A DNA stretch of 64,000 bases from Candidatus Epilinea brevis (GTDB lineage Bacteria; Chloroflexota; Anaerolineae; Epilineales; Epilineaceae): contig JADJUE010000006.1 of the NCBI GenBank assembly GCA_016710785.1, positions 62,001 through 126,000 on the forward strand, in the 5' to 3' direction. Every line of letters begins with the position of its first letter. Position 1 is the stretch's first letter. This document shows positions 1 to 7,019 of this stretch, in pieces. Made by a program: the position numbers and the translations under genes. The notes below the pieces were generated by a model, which saw only the letters and a list, made by a program, of their open reading frames with translations, did not search any database and was not told the origin of the DNA.

Positions 1-1901
1 CGCGCCGCATCGGTCTGGGCGAAGCTGCCGAAGCCCACCGCCGTCAGCCGCGGGTCCATCAGCCGCACCACGTCGAAGGCGTTGGCCGTCCATTCATCGA
101 TCGCCGATTCGGGTGACCGGTCGGCCTTCGTGTCGGCCAGCACCAGCGCACCCCGCCCCGCCGCCGCGCCCTCCTCGCTGAAGTAGGGGCTGGCGGGATC
201 CTCGTCACGCACGACCAGGCCGCTGAGAACCACGTAGCGCGCATGGGCGGCGGCGCCGGCGCTCCAAGGCGCGGCGTCGTTGAGCCCGAACAGGCCCGCC
301 AGGCTGCGGAAGACGTTGAGCCGCTCCTGCCAGGCCGGGCCGGTATCCGCCGGAGCCGCCGGCGCCAGGGGCCGATCGGGCGCGCCGCCGACCGTGCCAC
401 TGTCGAAACGGACGGTCCAGATAGGCGCGGCGAGGCCGCGGACGCGCCGCGCGCCAGCCAGCCGCGCGGCCCCGGGAGCCTGCCAATGGCTGTCCGGCTT
501 GGGCGGGGCGGGCTTGGGCGTGGGCGGCTCTTCCTTGGGCTCCTCCGTAGGCGGCTCGGGCTTGGGCTCCTGGGTGGGCGGCTCCGGCGGGCGGGGCTTT
601 GCCGGCTTGTCATCCTCCGGGTCCGGCGGCGGGGCCGTCGGCGCCTCGGTGGGGAGTTCCGCCGTCGGCGGCGCCAGGGAAGGAACGACCGTGGGGATGG
701 CCGGGCGGAAGAAGCGCGTGGGCGTCGCCGGGTTCGGCCCCAGGCTCACGGCGATCTGTACCAGCTGGCCCGGCTCCATCGTCTCCCCGCTCGCCGGGTT
801 CTGGCTGATGACGACGCTGGGGTCGACGGTGCCGGAGTACTGGCGGACCAGGGAGAGCTGCAGATCGTTGGCCCGGATGACCTGCTCGGCGTCCGACTGC
901 GACAGGCCGACCACGTTGGGTACGGTGACCCGGGCCGGCGTCGTGGGGGTGGGGCTGGCCGCCGAGGTGGCGGTAGGGCTGGCCGGGGCGATGACCGCGG
1001 CCACGGGCGCCAAGGTGGGCGGCGGCGCGGCGGCCACCTGCGTCGGCGCCGCGCGCTCTGCCGCTGAGCGCGAAAGGGCGCGGGCCATCGTGGGCCAGAA
1101 GACCAGCAGGCCGGCCAAGGTCAGCACCGTGCCGGCGCCGATGGCCACGGTCGGCCACGAGACCTGCGGCATCTCGAAGCTGGGCATGACGGGCGGGCTG
1201 ACCGGCGTGGCCACGGGCAGCTCGTAGGGGGCCACGACCATGGCCGTCGCGTCATCGTCGGCTCCGCCGCCGCGGGCAAGGGCGATGAGCCGCGCCGCGG
1301 CCGCCACGGCAGGCTGGCTCACCACCAACGGGCCGATCTCCGCTTCGCGCAGGGCCTGGAAACACCCGTCGGTGGTCAGCACGATGCGATCGCCGCCGCC
1401 CAGGGGGATGGGGTCGCTGCAGACTGGCCGAGGCAAGGGCCCGCGGCCCAGCAGGGCCGCCGCGTCGCTGGGATCGTCGGTCAGGCGATAGGCCTGCCCG
1501 GCCCGCACCAGATGAACTCGCGCCCGCTGGCCGACATGCCCCACGATCAGGGTGTCGTTGCACAGGACGGTTGCCGCGGCGCAGACACCGCCGGCGCTCC
1601 CTTCCTGCTCCGCCGCCTCGCGCAGCGCCCGGTCAGCGGCGCCGAAGGCCAGCGCCAACGCGTCCGGGCGACCGTGATCGCGCGCCGCCGCGTAGTAGGC
1701 GCGGACGATCTGACGCACGGTTCGCTCCGCCGCGCGGGCCCCGGCCTCACCGGCGGCCCGGCCGTCCGCAACCACGTAGATGCTGCCGGCCAGTTCGGCG
1801 AGCTGGGGGTCGTCCGGCCGGTAGAAGGCCAGCTTGTCGCGGTTGGTGCCGGTGACGGGGCCGCCTTCGGTGGCATAGCCCAGGGTAGGATCGCTTGCCA
1901 T
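1..1901 (-). CDS. PP2C-like phosphatase / PASTA / CAP-domain fusion (3' end beyond window)
   Basis: Open frame from ATG 1901 to the left edge (about 633 codons seen). Order: PP2C-type Ser/Thr phosphatase domain (residues about 1-235, with VADG, TTDG and GADDDAT stretches matching metal-binding motifs); one membrane segment (about 246-268); one PASTA domain (about 323-388, starting VTVPNVVGLS); a Pro/Glu/Thr/Lys-rich linker (about 400-475); and a CAP/SCP-like domain (from about 523: LNVFRSLAG, AAHARYVV, EWTANAF, DPRL). This predicts a cytoplasmic phosphatase tied to an outside domain that could bind muropeptides (PASTA) and a CAP module. PP2C enzymes usually reverse PASTA-kinase phosphorylation, and PASTA normally sits on the kinase; here it sits on the phosphatase side. 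No kinase is visible. No clear SD precedes the start. Domain calls come from motifs read by eye. Confidence 0.82.
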   Translation of the reverse strand, partial: MASDPTLGYATEGGPVTGTNRDKLAFYRPDDPQLAELAGSIYVVADGRAAGEAGARAAERTVRQIVRAYYAAARDHGRPDALALAFGAADRALREAAEQEGSAGGVCAAATVLCNDTLIVGHVGQRARVHLVRAGQAYRLTDDPSDAAALLGRGPLPRPVCSDPIPLGGGDRIVLTTDGCFQALREAEIGPLVVSQPAVAAAARLIALARGGGADDDATAMVVAPYELPVATPVSPPVMPSFEMPQVSWPTVAIGAGTVLTLAGLLVFWPTMARALSRSAAERAAPTQVAAAPPPTLAPVAAVIAPASPTATSAASPTPTTPARVTVPNVVGLSQSDAEQVIRANDLQLSLVRQYSGTVDPSVVISQNPASGETMEPGQLVQIAVSLGPNPATPTRFFRPAIPTVVPSLAPPTAELPTEAPTAPPPDPEDDKPAKPRPPEPPTQEPKPEPPTEEPKEEPPTPKPAPPKPDSHWQAPGAARLAGARRVRGLAAPIWTVRFDSGTVGGAPDRPLAPAAPADTGPAWQERLNVFRSLAGLFGLNDAAPWSAGAAAHARYVVLSGLVVRDEDPASPYFSEEGAAAGRGALVLADTKADRSPESAIDEWTANAFDVVRLMDPRLTAVGFGSFAQTDAA

Positions 1902-2007
1902 GCTCAAGGGGTGTCGGTTCCTTGGATCGGGCCGGCGCCTGGCCCCGTATGACGGTGCCGGCGCACGGCGGCAGGCCTCGCGGGCCTGGGGGATGTGGCG
2001 TGCTGTC

Positions 2008-2037
2008 AGTGTAGATGATAGCCGCTTGCCGCGTCAA
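2008..2037 (-). promoter_or_regulatory. Putative sigma70-type promoter for the phosphatase fusion
   Basis: On the minus strand TTGACG (2037-2032), an 18-base spacer and TACACT (2013-2008). Transcription would run leftward with a leader of about 100 bases before ATG 1901. Confidence 0.45.
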
Positions 2038-2040
2038 GGG

Positions 2041-2068
2041 TTGCGCTGCGCCCACGGACGGCTATGAT
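2041..2068 (+). promoter_or_regulatory. Putative sigma70-type promoter for the infA operon
   Basis: TTGCGC (2041-2046), 16-base spacer, TATGAT (2063-2068). It lies back to back with the leftward promoter in the 313-base gap 1902-2214 and gives a leader of roughly 95-140 bases before the two candidate infA starts. Confidence 0.45.
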
Positions 2069-2214
2069 AAACCACTGGCGGGAGGGCGTTCTGGCTTCTC
2101 CTGCGTCCATAACAAACCGTCGCGGAGTCTTGGCGACCGGCGGGGCGGCTTTCGAGGAGGCGCCCCGCATTGATCGGAACCGTCAACGGCTCCTGGGTGG
2201 AGGAGAAGCCCCAC

Positions 2215-2490
2215 TTGGCCAAGGAAGAAGCAAAACTGGAGCTGGAGGGCATCGTCATCGAGGCGTTGCCCAACACGATGTTCAAGGTGCGCCTGGAGAA
2301 CGGTCACGAGGTTCTGGCCTACCTTTCCGGACGGATGAAGAAGTTCTACATCAAGGTCCTCTTGGGTGACCGGGTCAATGTGGAGGTTTCGCCCTACGAC
2401 CTGACGCGCGGGCGCGTGACCTACCGCCACAAGGCTCGGACCCGCGCCGAGGAGGCCGAGGCCGCGGCCGCGGCTGCGGCGAAGTCATGA
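2215..2490 (+). CDS. infA: Translation initiation factor IF-1
   Basis: IF-1 binds the 30S A site during initiation. The OB-fold sequence is canonical (AKEEAKLELEG, IEALPNTMFKV, GRMKKFYIKV, GDRVNVEVSPYDLTRGRV). TTG 2215 is preferred: it gives the usual M-AKEE N-terminus and has an AGGAG nine bases upstream. A second in-frame TTG at 2170, with its own AGGAGG, would add 15 residues. The product is 91 residues against the usual 72 because of an Ala/Glu-rich C-terminal tail after RVTYRHK. First gene of a run; its TGA overlaps the next ATG. Confidence 0.93.
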   Translation: MAKEEAKLELEGIVIEALPNTMFKVRLENGHEVLAYLSGRMKKFYIKVLLGDRVNVEVSPYDLTRGRVTYRHKARTRAEEAEAAAAAAAKS

Positions 2491-2942
2491 CCTCACCCTG
2501 GGGAGAATCGCTTCCCAGGGGGTTGGTGGTCCTGGTCTTCCTGTCGTTCGTTGTGGGTCTGGTAGCCTGTCAGCGCCCCCGCCCCACCGCGAGCGGCAGT
2601 GGCGATGGCCGCGTCCTGACCGTCCCGGCCATCGTCGTCGCTGCGCCCGCCGCCGGGGCGGTGGTGGCCTCGCCGCTGACGGTGGCCGGAACCGCATCGC
2701 TGGACTCGGCCACCCAGACCCTGGTGGGCATGGTGTTCAGCGTGGATGAAACGGGAGAGCACTGGCGTGGCAACGCGAGCATCGCCGTGCAGCCCGATGG
2801 GCGCTTCGCGGGGAACATCGTCTACACCGCCGCCACCGCCGGCCCGGGCATCGTCCAACTCGCGGTGATCGATGGGGCGGCCGGTACCGTGATGGCCCGC
2901 CAGCGGGTGGACGTCCAGCTGGCTGCCGCGCCGGCTCCCTGA
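2487..2942 (+). CDS. Small lipoprotein with Ig-like domain
   Basis: 151 residues. A hydrophobic segment ends in a lipobox with Cys28 (GLVAC), so export and lipid anchoring are predicted. The rest (PAAGAVVASPLTVAG, then FSVDETG and VQPDGRFAGNI) reads as one beta-sandwich resembling Gmad2/Ig-like modules of spore-germination and envelope proteins. Start ATG 2487 overlaps the infA stop and the stop overlaps the next ATG, so translational coupling is likely. Function unknown; the position before heme-export genes may suggest envelope work. Confidence 0.75.
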   Translation: MTSPWGESLPRGLVVLVFLSFVVGLVACQRPRPTASGSGDGRVLTVPAIVVAAPAAGAVVASPLTVAGTASLDSATQTLVGMVFSVDETGEHWRGNASIAVQPDGRFAGNIVYTAATAGPGIVQLAVIDGAAGTVMARQRVDVQLAAAPAP

Positions 2943-4414
2943 TGCTGGCCGCAAGAGGCCTGGGGCGGCGTTTCGGACGCCGCTGGGCGCTCCGCGGCCT
3001 GGATCTGGACCTTCCGGCCGGCGGTATCACCGCCGTCGTCGGACCCAACGGCGCCGGCAAGACCACCTTGCTGCGGCTCCTGGCCGGCCTGGACCGGCCG
3101 CAGGAGGGGCAGGTCCTCCTGGGCGGACGTCCCGTCCTGGAGGGACGCGAGCGTCGCGGGGCCATCGGTCTGGTCACCCATCAGCCCCGCCTCTATCCCC
3201 AGCTGAGCCCCCTGGAATTGTTGCGCTTCCATGCGCAACTCCACGGCCTGCGGCCGCCGGCGTCGGAACTGGCGGTCCTCCTGGACGCCCAGGGACTGAC
3301 GCCCTGGGCCCACCGCCCCGCGCGGACGCTCTCGCGCGGCCTGGCGCAACGGCTTGCCCTGTTGCGGGCCCTGCTGCCGGATCCCGCCGTCCTGCTGCTG
3401 GACGAGCCCTTCACCGGCTTGGACCCCGCCGCCGCCGCCGACCTGACCGAGCGCCTGCTGGCGGCGCGCGCGGCCGGCCGGGCCATCCTGCTGACCACCC
3501 ATGACCTTGAACGCCTGCCGGGCCTGGCCGACGCGCTGCTGGCCTTGCGCGGCGGCCGCGCGGTCTGGCGGGGTTCCATCGAGGGCTGGGATGCCGCCGC
3601 CCTGCGGTCGGCGTACCCGTCCTGGATCGCGGCGCCGGCGGCGATGGCGATGGCACCGGCGGCAGGCGAGCCGGCCGCCGCCGCGGCCATCGAGGCTCGC
3701 CCAGCGGCCCTGGCCACGACGCCGGCCCCCGGTTTCGGGCGCACGGTCCGGACCGTGGTCTGGAAGGACCTGCTGGTGGAGGTCCGCGGCCGCGAGGCCC
3801 TGCTGCCGGCCCTGGTCTTCGGGCTGGTGGTCACGGTGATCTTCCAGTTCGGGCTCCCGCGCGGTCTGGACGGCCTGGCGGCCGGGGCGGCCGGGGCCCT
3901 GTGGGTGGCCATGCTCTTCGCCGCCGTGCTGGCCCAGGGACGCGGCGTGGCGGCGGAACAGGAGGCCGGCGGTCTCCTGGGGCTGCGGGCGGCGCCGGTG
4001 GACCTGGGCGCGGTCTTCACGGCCAAGTGGCTGACCGCGTGGCTGACTTGCGCCGTCCTGCTGCTGGCCCTGCTGCCGGCCTTCGTCATCTGGCTGGGAC
4101 TGCCGGTGGAGCGGGCGCCGGCCTTGGGCGCCATCGCCTTGCTGGGCCTGGCGGGCTGGTGCGCCGTCGGAACCCTGGTGGCGGCCCTGGGCGCCTCCAG
4201 CCGGGCCCGGGAGACCTTGCTGCCGCTCCTGGGCTTTCCGCTGGCGCTGCCGCTCCTCCTGCCCTGCGTCCAGGCCTCCAATCTGGTTCTTGAAGGCGCG
4301 CCCGCGAGCGCCTTGGCCCCCGCCCTGGTTCTCATCGGGGCCTTCGGGGTGATATTCTGGGTGCTCGGCCTCTGGCTCTACCCGCTGGTCCTGGAAGACG
4401 CCGGGGATTCCTGA
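2942..4414 (+). CDS. CcmA-CcmB fusion, cytochrome c maturation ABC transporter
   Basis: 490 residues joining two normally separate subunits. Residues 1 to about 210 are an ABC ATPase (Walker A GPNGAGKTT near residue 34; signature-like LSRGLAQR; Walker B VLLLDEPF; switch His in TTHD). After an Ala/Pro linker, residues about 255-490 are a CcmB-type permease with six hydrophobic segments. CcmAB with CcmC drives heme handling for c-type cytochrome maturation. ATG 2942 overlaps the previous stop; ccmC follows directly. The signature has SRG rather than SGG, a common variation. Confidence 0.85.
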   Translation: MLAARGLGRRFGRRWALRGLDLDLPAGGITAVVGPNGAGKTTLLRLLAGLDRPQEGQVLLGGRPVLEGRERRGAIGLVTHQPRLYPQLSPLELLRFHAQLHGLRPPASELAVLLDAQGLTPWAHRPARTLSRGLAQRLALLRALLPDPAVLLLDEPFTGLDPAAAADLTERLLAARAAGRAILLTTHDLERLPGLADALLALRGGRAVWRGSIEGWDAAALRSAYPSWIAAPAAMAMAPAAGEPAAAAAIEARPAALATTPAPGFGRTVRTVVWKDLLVEVRGREALLPALVFGLVVTVIFQFGLPRGLDGLAAGAAGALWVAMLFAAVLAQGRGVAAEQEAGGLLGLRAAPVDLGAVFTAKWLTAWLTCAVLLLALLPAFVIWLGLPVERAPALGAIALLGLAGWCAVGTLVAALGASSRARETLLPLLGFPLALPLLLPCVQASNLVLEGAPASALAPALVLIGAFGVIFWVLGLWLYPLVLEDAGDS

Positions 4415-4442
4415 CGGGACCGCCACCACCGTGCGAGGGGTG

Positions 4443-5120
4443 ATGATGACAAGCGCCACATGGCGACGGACCGAACGCGGATTGGGTTGGCTGGCGCTCC
4501 TGCTGAGCGCGATGACCCTCGTCGCCGGCCTCTGGTTCTCACCGTCGGAGCGGGTGCTCGGCCGCATGGTCGGCATCCTGTATGTGCATGCCGGCGCCGC
4601 CTGGACGACCTATCTGGCCGGCGGCGTCACCGCTATCGCGGCCCTGGCCTATCTGCGCAGCCGATCGGAGGCCTGGGACGGACTGGCCGTGGCCGGCGGC
4701 GAGGCCGGACTCTGGCTGGGCACCGTCACCTTGCTCACCGGCTCCTTGTGGGCCCGCGGCGCGCAGGGCTGGTGGTGGCGTTGGGACGACCCGCGGCTGG
4801 TCCTGACCCTCTTCCTCTGGTTTCTGTATGCCGGCTACCTGACCTTGCGGCAGTTCACCGAGGGCGAGCGCCGTGCCCGTCTGTCCGCCGTGCTGGCCCT
4901 GCTGGGCCTGCCGGTGATGGTGCTCAACCACTTCGCCCTCACCCTGTGGCAGCCGCGATTCCATCCCGCGCCGGTCATCGGTCGTCCGGGCGGACCGGCC
5001 GCCAGCCCGCAGTTCCTGTGGCTCCTGGGCCTCTCCATGCTGGCCTACACCGTGCTCCTGGCCTGGATGCTGCTGGGTCGTGCGCGCCTCGAATCCCTGC
5101 GCAACGCGCTGGAGGCCTGA
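4443..5120 (+). CDS. ccmC: CcmC-like heme handling membrane protein
   Basis: 225 residues, about six membrane segments. Family features: VHAGAAWTTY (first conserved His), the tryptophan-rich GWWWRWDDPRL heme-handling motif, and NHFALTLWQ (second His region). In system I, CcmC loads heme onto CcmE; no CcmE or CcmF is in the window. ATG 4443 (or 4446) follows AGGGG closely; GTG 4431 is a weaker option adding four residues. The stop overlaps the next ATG (TGATG). Confidence 0.85.
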   Translation: MMTSATWRRTERGLGWLALLLSAMTLVAGLWFSPSERVLGRMVGILYVHAGAAWTTYLAGGVTAIAALAYLRSRSEAWDGLAVAGGEAGLWLGTVTLLTGSLWARGAQGWWWRWDDPRLVLTLFLWFLYAGYLTLRQFTEGERRARLSAVLALLGLPVMVLNHFALTLWQPRFHPAPVIGRPGGPAASPQFLWLLGLSMLAYTVLLAWMLLGRARLESLRNALEA

Positions 5121-6238
5121 TGGGGTTCCAGGCGGACGCCGCGGACGCCGCGGATGTCGCAGCGGACAACGCCGGCGGCGGGCAGCTTCCCCCAGCGCTC
5201 GTGGCGCAGAGCGGCCCGGACCTGGTCCGCCTGGCCAGCTATCCGGAGCACAACCCCAACCTGGTGATGGAGTTGAACCTGGAAGGCCGGCTCATCTACC
5301 TGAACCCTGTTGCCCGCGCGCGCTTTCCGGAGCTGGTCGACCTGGGGACGGCGCATCCGCTCCTGGCCGATCTCACGCCCCTTGTCGCCGAGTTCCGCAG
5401 CGGTGCGCGAGAGGTCGCGGCGCGTCAGGTGGACCTGGGCGAAGCGGTCTTTGAAGAGAAGGTCTGCTTCATCGGCGCCACCGGGGCGGTGCTCATCTAT
5501 GCCACCGACATCACCGCCCTCAAGCGCGCCGAGGCGGCGGTGGAGCTCTTGGCGGAGCAGCGTCGCCTGCTGGCGGGGCGGGTCATCCAGGCCCATGAGG
5601 AGGAGCGCCGCCGCGTGGCCGCCGAGCTCCATGACGAAGCCGGTCAGGCCCTGACCGTCCTGCGCATCAGCCTGGAGCTTCTGGCCCGCGAGCTCGACGA
5701 GGCCCTGCAGGCCCGACTGGCGGCCGAGGTGCAGGAGGCCGCGTCCCTGGTGCAGAGCACCCACGAGCGCATCCGCGCCCTGGCCCAGGGCCTGCGCCCG
5801 CCCACCCTGGGCGCCGACGGTCTGACGGGGCTGCTGGAGGCCACTTGCCGCGGTTTCGCCAACCGCACCGCCCTGGCGGTCGACTACCAGGGCCTGGCGG
5901 TCGACAAGGTCAGCGACGAACGGGTGCTGGCCCTCTTCCGTTTTCTGCAGGAGGCCCTCACCAATGTGCTGCGCCACGCCGACGCGCGCCTGGCCACGGT
6001 GCGGCTCGGCTGCGAGGCCGGTTGGCTCCGGCTGGAGGTGCGGGACGATGGGCGGGGCTTCCGATGGGCGCAGGATGACCCGGCAGGGGCGCCGGGGGGC
6101 GGTATGGGCCTGTCCAGCATGGCCGAGCGGCTGTCGCTGGTGGACGGTGGCTTGGAGATCGCCTCCAGCCCGGGTCTTGGCAGCCGGCTGCTGGCCTGGG
6201 TGCCGCTGGAACCGGAAAGCGATACAGGCAGACGATGA
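5120..6238 (+). CDS. NarX/DegS-type sensor histidine kinase with PAS domain
   Basis: 372 residues with no membrane segment, so a cytoplasmic sensor. A PAS-like domain occupies about 30-130 (NLVMELNLEGRLIYLN, ending YATDITALK). A HisKA_3 dimerisation domain follows with phosphoacceptor His171 in RRVAAELHDEAGQAL, then an HATPase_c domain with LQEALTNVLRHA (N box), DDGRGF and GMGLSSMAERL. It would phosphorylate the regulator whose ATG overlaps this stop. Co-transcription with heme-export genes suggests redox or heme sensing, which is inference. Confidence 0.9.
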   Translation: MGFQADAADAADVAADNAGGGQLPPALVAQSGPDLVRLASYPEHNPNLVMELNLEGRLIYLNPVARARFPELVDLGTAHPLLADLTPLVAEFRSGAREVAARQVDLGEAVFEEKVCFIGATGAVLIYATDITALKRAEAAVELLAEQRRLLAGRVIQAHEEERRRVAAELHDEAGQALTVLRISLELLARELDEALQARLAAEVQEAASLVQSTHERIRALAQGLRPPTLGADGLTGLLEATCRGFANRTALAVDYQGLAVDKVSDERVLALFRFLQEALTNVLRHADARLATVRLGCEAGWLRLEVRDDGRGFRWAQDDPAGAPGGGMGLSSMAERLSLVDGGLEIASSPGLGSRLLAWVPLEPESDTGRR

Positions 6239-6900
6239 TCCGAGTGGTGGTGGCGGACGACCATCCGCTGTTGCGCGAAGGCGTGCGGGCCCTGCTGGCC
6301 AAAGCCGATGACATCGAGGTGGTGGGCGAGGCGCCGGACGGGCCGACGGCCATCCTCCTGGCCAGCCGCTTGAAACCGGATGTCCTGGTCACCGACCTGG
6401 CGATGCCGGGCGCGGGGGGCATCGCGGTCCTGGAGGCCCTGGCGCGCGAGGGCCTGTCCACGCATGTCATCGTGCTCTCCATGCATGGCGACGACGCCCT
6501 CGTGGGCGAGGCCCTGGCCAAGGGGGCGCACGGCTACGTGCTCAAGGAAGCGGTGACCGAAGAGCTGCTCCTGGCCATCCGCACGGCCGCGCGCGGCGGC
6601 ACCTACATCGGCTCGGCCCTCGGCCGGCCGCTGCTCGGCCAGGTCGCCCCTGAGGTCCGGCCGCCCAGCGGCGGCGCGGCGGCCAGCCTGACGGCGCGGG
6701 AGCTGCAGATCCTGCGCCTGATCGGAGCGGGGCATACCAGCAAGGTCATCGCCGCGGAACTGGGGCTGAGCGTCAAGACCGTGGAGCATTACCGCACCAG
6801 CCTGTTGGCCAAGTTCGGCGCCAGCAACCTGGTCGGCCTGATCCGCGGCGCGCTCAGAGAGGGCCTCCTGGACCTGGGTGAAGACGGATGGGGACGGTAA
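6235..6900 (+). CDS. NarL/FixJ-family response regulator
   Basis: 221 residues. The receiver domain has acidic D8/D9, phosphoacceptor D54 (VLVTDLAMPG) and a K in YVLKE. The C-terminal LuxR-type HTH shows LTARELQILRLI, TSKVIAAELGLSVKTVEHYR. Start ATG 6235 overlaps the kinase stop, so the pair is translationally coupled. Targets are unknown; the cytochrome-maturation genes upstream or the large operon downstream are candidates. Confidence 0.93.
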   Translation: MIRVVVADDHPLLREGVRALLAKADDIEVVGEAPDGPTAILLASRLKPDVLVTDLAMPGAGGIAVLEALAREGLSTHVIVLSMHGDDALVGEALAKGAHGYVLKEAVTEELLLAIRTAARGGTYIGSALGRPLLGQVAPEVRPPSGGAAASLTARELQILRLIGAGHTSKVIAAELGLSVKTVEHYRTSLLAKFGASNLVGLIRGALREGLLDLGEDGWGR

Positions 6901-6914
6901 CCGAACCTGGCTTT

Positions 6915-6923
6915 TGCTAGAAT
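6915..6923 (+). promoter_or_regulatory. Extended -10 promoter for the FG-GAP protein operon
   Basis: TGCTAGAAT, an extended -10 element, 15 bases after the regulator stop; no good -35 at the right distance. The leader to ATG 7020 would be about 90 bases. A promoter without -35 so close to a response regulator gene could be activator-dependent. Confidence 0.45.
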
Positions 6924-7019
6924 CCCGACGCCCTTGTGCTAACGGCCGGCGCGCTCGCTATGGCGGTCCATCCGGCTACGCCGCCCGCGCGCGACCCGCC
7001 AGGAGAATCGACCAAGCCG

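Noticed and set aside
243..1227. Long plus-strand frames opposite the phosphatase fusion
   Set aside because: Shadow frames in GC-rich DNA; the minus strand shows recognisable PP2C, PASTA and CAP motifs.
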